The translations under genes were made by a program, and so were the position numbers. Positions 1-10,588 of a DNA stretch of 64,000 nucleotides are shown one piece after another. Location: NCBI GenBank assembly GCA_900642245.1, contig CAAAJI010000022.1:228405-292404 (forward strand), written 5' to 3'. This DNA is from Fragilaria radians. Its lineage: Eukaryota > Bacillariophyta > Fragilariophyceae > Fragilariales > Fragilariaceae. Positions within the stretch are counted from its first letter, which is position 1; the number at the start of each line of letters is the position of its first letter. The notes under the pieces are model-generated. The model had not been told where the DNA came from and made no database searches. It worked only from the letters and a program-made list of their open reading frames with translations.

Positions 1-519
1 GGTGGGCGGATAAGTGACTATAGGCTTTGCAGTCGGATTTTTGGTTGGGGTAGGCTTGTTGCTTGGATAAGTGAAAATAGGCTTTGCAGTCGGATTTTTT
101 GTTGGAGAAGGAGAGGGCTTAACTGTGGGCCTGTTGGTAGGAGGCTTTGTGGGAGGAGTAACAGGTTTCAGGGACGGGTAAGCCATCATGGGTGCTGGAG
201 TCGGGTTCTTGGTAACGCCAGTTGGCATCTTTGTGGGTGCAGGTGTTAGTCTCGCAGTTGGTCTGTTGGTTGGTGGGAGTACGGGTTTCTTTGTCGGATA
301 CAGAATCGTTAAAGAGGGCATAGCTGTCTGACTGGGCGCACTGGTGGGAGTATTCGATGGGGCCGTGCTACCTGTTGGCATGAACGAAGGCCCACTTGAT
401 GGAACATCATAAGGATCAGGCGAAATAAGCACTTTTGGCAGGTTATCCATTCCAGAAACCGCTACAGTCGAAAGAAACGGCAAAAGAAGCGCTAACTTCG
501 CGCTTTGATGGAAGAGCAT
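1..519 (-). CDS. Pro-Thr-rich secreted protein, 5' part only
   Basis: The frame is open from an ATG at 517-519 down to the window edge (173 codons), so the C-terminus is missing. The N-terminus has a hydrophobic signal peptide (core LALLLPFLSTVAVSG). It is followed by a linker and then Pro-Thr repeats of the form PTNRPT, PTPAPTK and KPIFTYP. The spacer pattern MPTGST-APS-TPTSAPSQT is nearly the same as in the gene at 10589, so the two look like paralogues. Such proteins are common in diatoms and are usually assigned to the cell surface or wall, but no function can be read from this part. A catalytic or binding domain may lie beyond the edge. The signal peptide and repeats are seen directly; surface location is inferred. 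Confidence 0.75.
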   Translation of the reverse strand, partial: MLFHQSAKLALLLPFLSTVAVSGMDNLPKVLISPDPYDVPSSGPSFMPTGSTAPSNTPTSAPSQTAMPSLTILYPTKKPVLPPTNRPTARLTPAPTKMPTGVTKNPTPAPMMAYPSLKPVTPPTKPPTNRPTVKPSPSPTKNPTAKPIFTYPSNKPTPTKNPTAKPIVTYPPT

Positions 520-3130
520 TTGGATTAATCGTATGAAATGAATGTGATTGAAAGGATATGTCGATTATTCACAATATACTTTAAAGTCTTCTCGAATTTT
601 CACAATCCCTGTTGAATTGTTTTCATGCTCGTGAATGAGTTTTATATAAAATATATATCCCAAGTTGAAGACTTGATGTTTGAAGTCCACGTCGCCCGTG
701 ATTGAAACGGTACTGTAATGACTCCCCTACAACCTTCGAAGGGAATAGATTAAATGTGAGCTTAATGTGAGTCGAAAATTGATTCCAATAATTAGAACTT
801 AATATCAGGTTTCTCGACGAAAAGAAACTATATTTACTATTTGGGAAACCATAATTCTATCAGCGTCGAATCTTTAAGGGCTCTTTAGGGGTGCGGACGA
901 CAATCCAGGCAACTTTTTTCGAAATTTTCATGTCGAAAAATAATCATTGATGAATCCTTTCCTGCTCTAGAAGATTCAATAAAATCACAAAATTTAAAAA
1001 TTACTCATCGTGGATGATTTTAACAGTGTGAAGAAAGTGATAATTATTAATGGTGAATCTCTAATGGAAGTTAGGAGCGTAAGATAAATTGATAATTCAG
1101 ATTGTTGTCATGCAAATTAAAAAAAATGCAATTGATTTGGATATCATTGTACATGCTTTCTAATCACGAGCAACAATTGCATCCTACTAACTTTAGCATA
1201 TGAACAATTACTTCTTATCAAGCCAAATTTGTAACGGATTCAAAGCAGACAGTTGCATATTACTGTGATAAAAGTAGATGCATAAATATGTTAAATGCAA
1301 TAGGCTTCCACTTTGGACGGTACTATTGCAAATACATCTCATAATTTTCAATATTCATAGCCTGATAATGCTTATAATTTGCTCTCAACTTCACATGCTA
1401 TGATAGGTTTATGTCTTAAAGATTTATTTAATCTAGGATTTTTTCATGGAGCGGTCTCATGGATATTTATCTGTTTTGATAGAATTCCGATTGGAGTATG
1501 TTACTTCGACACATTTGTGACTAGTATGGTCCCATACAAGGTGTTGATGATTTCCAAAGATTATTGTTTTCCCTCTAAAAACACTTGGTCTACATCCTTG
1601 CATTCAGAAAGCATTCAACATTTATTTCGTCTTATTGTGCTATTCAAGTCTCATGCACTTTTGTGACACTATTGCAATCTGCTTTAACATCATATAATGC
1701 GAAGTCTGCCACACACAAATTGAAAGGGAGTACGGTCATTACGTTTAGATTTACCTAGTAAACAGTGAAGATAATGCGACTTACAAGTTGATCAAATACC
1801 AGTGGAAGCCATTAAACTACGCAGCTTGATGTATAACTGAGATAATGAAGAAACTGAGAAATAATAGTTTTTCTTTGTAGAAAAGAAGATCATATCCTTC
1901 ATTCTGTTTCATATAGTAATGGGGTTGTGCTAAAGCCTTGTCAACCAATTCCTTGACTTCTCTATTCCTTCACAAATATCGAATTATGCATCGAAAAATA
2001 TAATGCCAATTATTCCTGACTGTGAATGCAGTGGAAAAACATATTTTGTTAGTCCTTAAATTATTGATTTCAAGTCAAGAGAAGATATTCACAAAAACAT
2101 CTTGATACATTTGTAAAAAATTGAAATGGCAAGCTGAAATCTTGGTATGATAAGAATACCTCAGATCCGAAAAAAAATCATTTTGCCACAGCTAATGCGA
2201 TGATTTGGAAGTCACTCAAACTTGCTGTTTGCTTGAGTAAGACTTTTCAGTTGAAAGAGATACTCACTACTAGAAAATAGTACATTGAAACGTTAACTAA
2301 CCAATCCAATAGGAAAGTTTAGCTCTTTTCTGGACTTGGAGCCTTAAAATTCAAACGGTTTCAACTTTTAGTGGGATCTCAAGCACTTTATTTGGTCTTC
2401 AAAAAATTCCGATATTGAGCTTTTGAAAGTCAATGACTTGTATTGATAGTCTGTGAGCCTTTTTTCTTGATGATGTAAACAAGAATTATTTAATCTCAAT
2501 TTGGAAATTTTATACTTGAAATCAGACCAGGGAAGATGCCAACTTTGCCTTACTTTAAATGGAAGAATTGTAAGAGTAAAAATTATTAAAGTCACGTAAC
2601 TACTATCTTCTACATTGGAATTAACGACTCAAGTCAAAATTGATCAAATATATGTTTATTCTTTCATAATCCCCATTCAACAATAGAAGCTAGCATGTAC
2701 GAAAAACAAATGTATACACAAAAATAATAGAAAGAAATTGTCCATTCTGTTTTTTATCTTTGAGAAGTCATGAAAAACAGTTTACTCCATTTTCTAATTT
2801 CTTTTATTAACTTATTGCCATTGAAAGCATACTTTAAGGTTTTCACTCACAAATTGTTAAATTTGTTTGTTTCATAATTTATCCCTCCTCATATGTGGCA
2901 TCTTTGTTGTAAACCATTTACTTCCTATTTTCTTATTTAGTGTTTATTATCGTCTCTCTCTCAATCATCTGAATAATCCGACAATCAAGAATTGAGCAAA
3001 TCAATTTTTTCTCACGGGCAAAATAGAAGGTAATCTTTTTATGTTGAAACTGTGATACTCTACTTAATGGAATTTTGAATATAATGCTTGGCATCAACAC
3101 AATACACCCATCCCTGAACTTAGCACTAAA
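520..3130. other. Gene-poor AT-rich stretch
   Basis: No convincing gene is visible. Short open frames (for example 1379-1666 plus and 2368-2595 minus) have no recognisable motifs and no splice-linked partners. The minus strand at about 2300-2600 faintly resembles the end of a gypsy reverse transcriptase, too weakly to annotate. The promoter of the Pro-Thr gene at 519 must lie at the left end. Confidence 0.5.
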
Positions 3131-5900
3131 TGACTCCATCAGATTTATTGGATCCAGTAGTAATTGACAGCCAAGGCTCTGATATCAGCAAACTTAAAGA
3201 CGAAATATAATAGTATCAAAATGCAATAGAAATGCACCACACCAATTAAGGGCTCCAAGCAAAGTTAGAAACCATTATCAAAGAAGTCGGTAACCTACAG
3301 CAAATCAGGCAGTATCAACAGATCGGGGGCCTGGTTAACTTCACAAATGAGTTAATCAACAACAACACAAAAACGGAGCATACAGAACCGTCATTATCTT
3401 TAAACAACACAAACGAGAAAGAAGGCAAATCTTAATTAGAGCTCATTCACAATTATCAATAGCTCACACTCCCATCTTTGCACAATTCCAATTCGATTTT
3501 CAGCAAAAGTTGTATTGGGATATAGGGCCAACAGGACTTCTGTATTCAAAAGACCAGGAAAATGTCAGACTGTACATTAGAGGAAGCACAGACTATACAC
3601 ACGTTATAAAATTCAAAAAAAGTTAGTTAACATCCATTCAAATACAGATTTGAAAATAATTTCGAAGCGATCAATAAGATCAATAAGATCAATCAACTAA
3701 TGACAAATATCAACCTTGTTCCAGAGAGAGCAATCAAACCAAGGGGTCAATTCAAATGGTGTTTAGAAGCCTTTTAGTTTCAATAAGAATGCGTTAGTCA
3801 AGAAAGCAGGTGTCGAAGTTGCAAAATTAAGAAAAGAAATTTATCAGAAGTCAAAGAATTTGGAAAGCATACTAACTAATCAAATCTACGTGTGGGTTAA
3901 ACATTTAATGAAACAATTGGCTCAGACACCTTATCACTAAAATACAAAAAGGAAGAGGGCAATTGTAAAACAGCAGATAAGACACCTCTATGACCGGAGA
4001 ATTTATGAAAAGATGAAAGGGGGAAATCAAACAGTTTGACTCTCCCCAGGTTAAAATCTTGACAGGTAGCAGAGCTGAAAGAGGTATAAGTAGCTAAGAC
4101 CACAACATAAAACCCTTTTCACAGGCAAGAGTAAACACAACGTCTTAGTTGAAAACAATACATATCTTGAATGACACTCAGGTGATACCTGACTAAGAAA
4201 TACATGACAAACAACAAGTGTTATTTAACATGCACTTACAATTGATCACTATGAACCTGCGACAACGGAAAATATTCATAGATGGCAGAGAGCAAACAGC
4301 ATCCTTATTTCCAAGAAACAAGAATGCAGTCAAGTAGACAAATTTAGAAATAAATACTTCTACAATTGCGATCTAAACGCAGTTCAGCCGTCAGCTAGAA
4401 GGAAGCCATACACAAATCAGAAGAGGCGGAAAAAAATTGAGAAATTCAATTTTGAAGTAGAAACAAAAAAACGCCTCAACTGCCCATACTTCTAAAAATT
4501 CTACAATAAAATTATTCTAGGACAAAGAGCCATGTACCAACAAATCAATTATGATGCAAAAGCATCAGCAGCTAGTATTCAATTCAGATTTATGTCGAAG
4601 AAAACAAATATCCTCTTCAAAGAGAGATGAGTGCGTTTTCTAAATCACTGCCGCCTCGATCCAAGCGTAATACGTACATCAGATATCACAAATGAATCGG
4701 GCAACAGTACCAGATCGGTAAGTAGACTCGCATGTCAATCAAGTTAAGCCCAATCATACTATCTGAATCAAATTTCTAGTCGGAATATTTAAAACATCTA
4801 GACTGTGGGTTTTAACCTCAGTCGGAAACAACATTAAAAAACCTAGAACTCAGAACAAAAGACAAAAAAGGAGACATATCTGTTCAAAGCATTACCAACA
4901 TTGCCGGAACGAATGGGAAGGAGGCACATAGGAAATAACAAGTGAAGCACTAGAAGAGGCAATCCCTTGTCTGCAATCATACATTTGGTGGCTGCACACT
5001 TGATACAAAGGGCAGGATAAAAGAATCAGAATTCAACACTATAGAGCCTTAAAACACAAAAACGAATTCTCTTTGCAGGAAAGAATACAATGGGAGAAAC
5101 ATTTGATTTTCTTAGGAGGACAATACAGAAGGAAAGGATGGAACTATATTACATGAGAGAACTTGGCACAAAGTAACAAAAAATACATTGGAGTGTATAT
5201 TGAGGAGCGTTAAGACAGACAAGAGCAAAAGGAGCATTATTGAAGTTGCTCCACAATGTCTGTCCAACACAGGCACACATGCCAAAAATAAAGCTAACCA
5301 TACATACTGAGTGCCCATGTTGCAACATAGGCTATGATGACATCCATCACATATTGAACTGTTGTCTCAGAAACCTAGAAGATATTTCATGTTTCAATGC
5401 AGAACTTAAGAGAGTAATTCAAAAAATAATATATCGTGATATTGTTGAGTCTGCAGTGCTCAAAGCAAACAAAATGGATGTTAAATGGCAACCAAACAAA
5501 CAAAATAACATCAGATGGGACTTTGTACCGTAAGGCCTAGTGTGTAAAAATTGGAGCAAAGTAATGAAGCAACTAGCACCAAAGAAAAATTAGGAAAACA
5601 CAATGAGCACCATCATAGTAGTTATTTAGAATACATGGAAAACAATGTGGCGCCAAAGAAATGATTCTATTGTCTGCAACTCAGGATTCTGTACCCAAGT
5701 CCAAGACAGCAACAATAAGTTAAGTTTGCACATTGATTACAGTCTCAGAGATGTGCTTATTTAGACCAAGAATATACAAGATCAACTTCAGATGCCTTGA
5801 GATCAAATATTGGATTGGGTAACAATGTATTAACAACTAATAAAACAGATTGTAGACAAAGAAATGGCAAAAAGCAAGAAGAATGGATATCAAAACGCAA
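3130..5900 (+). pseudogene. Decayed reverse-transcriptase-type retroelement
   Basis: Translated plus-strand fragments in several frames, broken by many stops, follow the order of a protist RT element. First comes a coiled-coil segment near 3180-3430, then a segment reading YWDIGPTGLLYSKDQENVRL near 3510. A segment beginning NHCRLDPSVIRTSDIT lies near 4645. A zinc-knuckle-like CPCC-GYDDIHHILNC lies near 5312-5360. Finally a WKTMWRQRNDSI motif lies near 5640, of the type found at the C-terminus of many protist RT polyproteins. No intact catalytic box was found, and I saw no terminal repeats. Assignment rests on remembered family patterns and is moderate. Confidence 0.45.
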
Positions 5901-6758
5901 CAGCAAAGGATAAATTGGCCTTAACTGGAGGGCCCCGGTGAGGACATTATATATCTATCTAGATGAGTAGTGTAGTCTAGTATAGCACGTAAAACAGATC
6001 AAGTAATATGCACGTTTCTTGTCATTTTGAATGAGTTGAAGAGGTTACACATTTTTTTGACAAGTTGTACATGAACTGAAAGTTAATTGAGAAACAATGC
6101 CTGGATTAACTGCTGATTGACAGAGATTGACAAGGTGAGAATTTCATTGGCAAATTGGTTGATATTGAGACAAGATATTGATTAGAAAGTTGAGTTGACA
6201 AGTATAAATTGAAGTGTTCTGACTTGAATTATCTGGATCAATTGAATTAGAAATCATACTTTGCACTTACCTGTATTAAACAAACGCAACTGAATAGTTG
6301 TGAGACAGAAGAGGAAAATGCCCGGATTTCATCAAACAACAAAGCAAACACATGAAAGGGCCCATTATAACACGTCTTGTTCCTTGCTGGTTACACCCGA
6401 ATCAATTTCTTGATCCTCTTACGCGATACTTGGTTTTAGAACAGTATGTAGGTATTGAAAATAATTTAAGTAACTCGAAAACGTTGATATTATGTTGCTA
6501 AAGAATCGATGTTCTACCGTACTGTACCGTCGTATACATTCTTTTTCGTCCTAACTTCCAATCCTGAATTTAAATGTGATTCTGTATTCCACATCACCGC
6601 ATTGTTGAGATTTTCCACTGGGAATATAATTATCAAAAAGTGCCTGTAAATTGGAATTCGGCCCAGAGGACGTAAAGTAAGAGCGCTCGATGTAAGGTTG
6701 GGTCTGTATGACGTTATTTCGCCAAGTCGAATCATCTTTATTGAAAGAACACACCCTT
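5901..6758. other. Intergenic; possible 3' exon of the VWA-like gene
   Basis: Mostly non-coding AT-rich sequence. The minus strand at 6551-6754 is an open frame reading CSFNKDDSTWRNN and, further on, SQQCGDVEYRITFKF. It could be an additional 3' exon of the adjacent Pro-Thr/VWA-like gene, but no well-supported splice join in the right phase is evident. Confidence 0.3.
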
Positions 6759-8430
6759 TCACAATCGTAATGTGTTTGTAGATGTGTTAAAATAGGTCCT
6801 ATTGCTACCTGTAAAGTTGGTTAGAAACGGTGAAATCCAATCTTCTCTCTTGTTCTCAATGCCTGTAACAAGCTGCAATCCTACTTGGTCAAGTCTTGAC
6901 AGCAGGAGGTCTAGAGATGCTTTGACATATTCCGTCTTTAAGCTACCTGAATTATCGATAAAAATTGACACTTCAGGTATCCCGATGGCTCTGAGTCCTT
7001 CAAGATTACAAATATCAAACCAATCCGTCCTGTTTTTCGTATCCCCTTTATCACGAGAAACAGACGAATATATTGTATAGGGATCATTAAAAAACGACGT
7101 TGGAATGAATAATTCTTCCTTTTTATTTGGCAAAGGCTGAAGGAGACAAAAGCGACGTTCAGGATATGCCTTACGAAATCGATCCCACAAAGCTTGAATT
7201 CCTTCTGCAGTTTGAGATCCTGTGGATTCATCAATAATCGAAATGCAAGTAAGAATCTGATTTAGACGCACCCTAGTTATGGTGGGAAACGAAGTACTAA
7301 ATATATTTGATGATGGCTTGCCTGTAGGTACCATCAAAGGAGATCTGCTGGATGAATTGGAAATTTCGATCGGACTTAGAGCCGGTGCTCTGGAGAAAAC
7401 CGTTGGCAATCCTGAAAAAGAGGAAGGAAGTTGTGATGCTGATGTTAAATTTTGTACTGACTCAGGTGTTGGTAAGGAAGGACTTTTGATAAGTTCTGGG
7501 CTGATCACAGTCGGTTTAGAAGAGTTTGTTGGAATCAACATGTTGCTTGGCATTATTGATGAAGTGTCCGAAGTTGGTATTATTTGGGATGGAGTGCTCG
7601 GCAACTCAGGACGTAGCGTAAGTATAGTAGGAATTTTTGTTGGTAGAGACTGAGGAATTTGAGGCGTTGGCGTCGAGACTTCTATAAACGTTGGCGGTGG
7701 TGATGAAGGAGGAGGAAGCCTGAATGGTACAGGGATGGGCGTCTGCAGTGATTGAGGTCTCGTAGCAGGTGGAATCGGAGCTACAGACTTTGTCTCTTGA
7801 GGAAATAGTTTTAGAACAGGATGAGTTCCAAGCGGAACGGTGATGGGCGAATTTTTCGTTGCGATTACAGGACTTAATGAAGTCATGATAGGAGAGGAAG
7901 TCGTACGCATGTTCTTCCCTGACGACATGGACTTTTTCGAGGAAGAAGTCATCCCTTTCATAACTGTCGTTGGTCGGTTCCTAGTCGGAATCGGCTTAGT
8001 TGATTGCATGCTAGCCAAGGAAGATGATGATTTATAAAGGGCTAGAATCTTCGATGGAGCATAGCGCGCTCCTGATGTTGGAGAGGTGGTTGGTATAGGA
8101 TCCTTCGTTAAAGTTTTCGGGCAAGTGGGAGAAGGTGAATTTCTAAGTCTTGTGGATGTCATTTGCAGCTTTTGAGCAAGTGCATTCGATCCCCCCTTTT
8201 TTCCACCATTTCTATCACTTAATATGTCAGCATTGAAAATGCTTGTATCATTAAGTCCCTGTGAACATGGGTTATGACGTAATAAACGGACGGATAAGGA
8301 ACCATGAACTAAATCGTAAGACAGCCACACAATGCCTTACCCTAGATTCCGTCGCAGCATATGTGGACAAGATGGATGACACAACTATTAGAGCCAAAAT
8401 GCTTTTTAGATGATGTAAACTAAAATTCAT
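6759..8430 (-). CDS. Pro-Thr/Ser-rich secreted protein with C-terminal VWA-like domain
   Basis: Two exons are inferred: 8341-8430 and 6759-8258, with an 82-bp GT...AG intron at 8259-8340, giving 529 residues. Exon 1 encodes exactly 30 residues, starting MNFSLHHLKSILALIVVSSI, which is a clear signal peptide; this is why I prefer it to the unspliced ATG at 8330. Residues about 50-350 are a low-complexity Pro/Thr/Ser linker. The C-terminal part has FCLLQPLPNKKEELFIPTSF and then SIFIDNSGSL, a D-x-S-x-S metal-binding signature of von Willebrand A-type folds, followed by a conserved-looking EDWISPF. The family probably mediates adhesion or binding at the surface; that is inference. The C-terminal end is uncertain, because further coding-like sequence continues to 6551. 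Confidence 0.7.
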
Positions 8431-10588
8431 CTACTATAAGATTCTGTTTCGACAAGTTGGTTTTGTGAGAAGTACGAGGATGATAGGTAATGAACTTCGC
8501 TTGTAAATTACGGTTATTTGGAGTGTACGAACGAGTGTTACTGTTCCACTAAATGAAAAATTGTAACTGCACATATCACAAGTATCACTTATTCCCTAGT
8601 CATGAAGGTCATATTCTGCCTGCCATACATATCTCTTCAGATAATCACATTGTGAGAACCATACATTTTTTCTTTCAAAGCCGAACATGCACGATGAAGG
8701 CTACTACAAAGTCTGAGCGACGCTGGACGAATATGCATGGCAGGATCCGTTAAATGATGTAAACAAACTTTTAGGACAGTAATATTATTTTTAAGTAGAA
8801 CTCCATATGCCAAATGGCAGCCAAGTGGCAGAATGTCCTTGGAGAATTGCCTAAGGACCACGTATGTACTGTGGAGTTAAACAAAACAAATAATCCAGTG
8901 ACGAATTAAACAGAAGATACAGTGCCAAAGTGCAGAAATGCGTAAAGGCAAGGACCAATCCAGAGCAAAGCAAAGTCATCAAAATCAATGAACTTTCTGA
9001 TGAATACTGAGAATCTTAGGGATCTTCTGGATATGTAGGAAGTCATGGCAAACATAAACACTAGGTATGTGGAGCCAATTTCAATGCAAATCACAGGCTG
9101 ACAACCCAATCACTTAGGGCTTCGTATTTGAAGTTTCAGTATGATAGTGAATTCGATTTAAATCAACTTTGTTTGTTTAATGACAATTAGAAATATGTTG
9201 TACAAAGATTTGAAACCAGGAATCATCCAAGTCAAGTATCTTTGACAAGAAATGTAGGTAAAATGTAACAAAATGCATTATTCCTGGTGATCTATATAAT
9301 TGAATTTTGGAATGTTGCCGTAACCAAAGCTAAGGCAATTGGTCTTCAAGAAGATATAAAGATGGATAAATCTAAGGCGGTATGACATTATAACCCCAAA
9401 GCATTTTGAAACGCAAAGTTATCCTATTTGAACGCGTGGTACAAAACATGACAACTCAAGCGATATTTTGCAATATCAGCAAATAGAGTCTATCAGTGTA
9501 AGGAATGAAGGTTAAAAAGAGATACCACGGTTATTTTTACCTATTTTAAAATCATTTAACAGCAACAGATAAAACCATTATATATCATAAGTTCAAACAA
9601 TTGTTTTATGAGACACTTAGTGGCTGAAAAAAACAGATCTGGTAGATTTCCGGTGTAAGGAATGGGCTAAGCCTTACCCACTATCCCCATGCACAGGACA
9701 AAACAAGAGGATACACTCATAAAAGAATTACATCTCTATTGTGATTTAGGATCTTTTCAGATCCTTTAAAAGAGATATTATAATTTTCGTGTCTAATCTA
9801 TGTTTCTATGTTCTATTTCTCCATTCCAATCTATATCTAACTTTATTGCTTACATTATATACAAGTTGCTACATTTTACTTTGGTGAAGCACCAGAAAAA
9901 CTCCAACGGCTTTGTTGAAACGTTGCCTATTACTTTTAATGCGTCCTCTAAAGTCAAGTTCTCTGAACGGAATATCAAAGTGAAATCAAAGCACTGATCC
10001 TCAATGGAGCTTTCGGCATGCACTTGTACTGCGAAAACAATGCATACATGGGAACCCTTGCGAAGGGTATGTTCTCTTACTTTCCTTTCACTTGCTTAAT
10101 GGCATATGGAAAGAAAGGAAATCATCGCATGGTCCACAATAAATTGCAATTGATATAGTACATTTTCTCGAAAGTCACAGACATTTGAAACTGAAAAACC
10201 AAGCCGTATTATATTTTTAGTGATTTCAATGACTAGTCCCTTTGAGATTCGGATTAATAAAAAAACAATATGGTATTTAAAGACCAAATGGGGTTTAAAT
10301 CAACTCAAAAGGCATTCACGAGCATCATAGGACGAAGGGGCACAAGGAAAAAGTTTATATGGAAAACGATTCCACCCATTACCGTTTCAATCACGATCAT
10401 TTTTCAACTCCGGGTTTTAACGCTTAAATACCGAAGTAGCTTAGGTGTTGGGAGGAAAAGGTCGTTGGATTCATTCACGGATTCAAAAAGACCTTTTACC
10501 GTCTCCGCTGGGAGTGATCCCAGGAAGCCTGAAGGGAAAAAGCATTCCAACCTCATAGTTGCTATTTTTAAAAACTTCCATCCCTCCC
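8431..10588. other. Intergenic region between divergent Pro-Thr-rich genes
   Basis: No gene is recognised. It contains only short frames in both directions. Upstream regions of the minus-strand VWA-like gene and the plus-strand Pro-Thr gene lie at its two ends. A long plus frame at 10270-10806 overlaps the start of the Pro-Thr gene and has no family features. Confidence 0.5.

Noticed and set aside
2290..2600. Weak gypsy-like similarity on the minus strand (KSRKELNF and nearby)
   Set aside because: Only one short match with surrounding stops; not enough to annotate an element.
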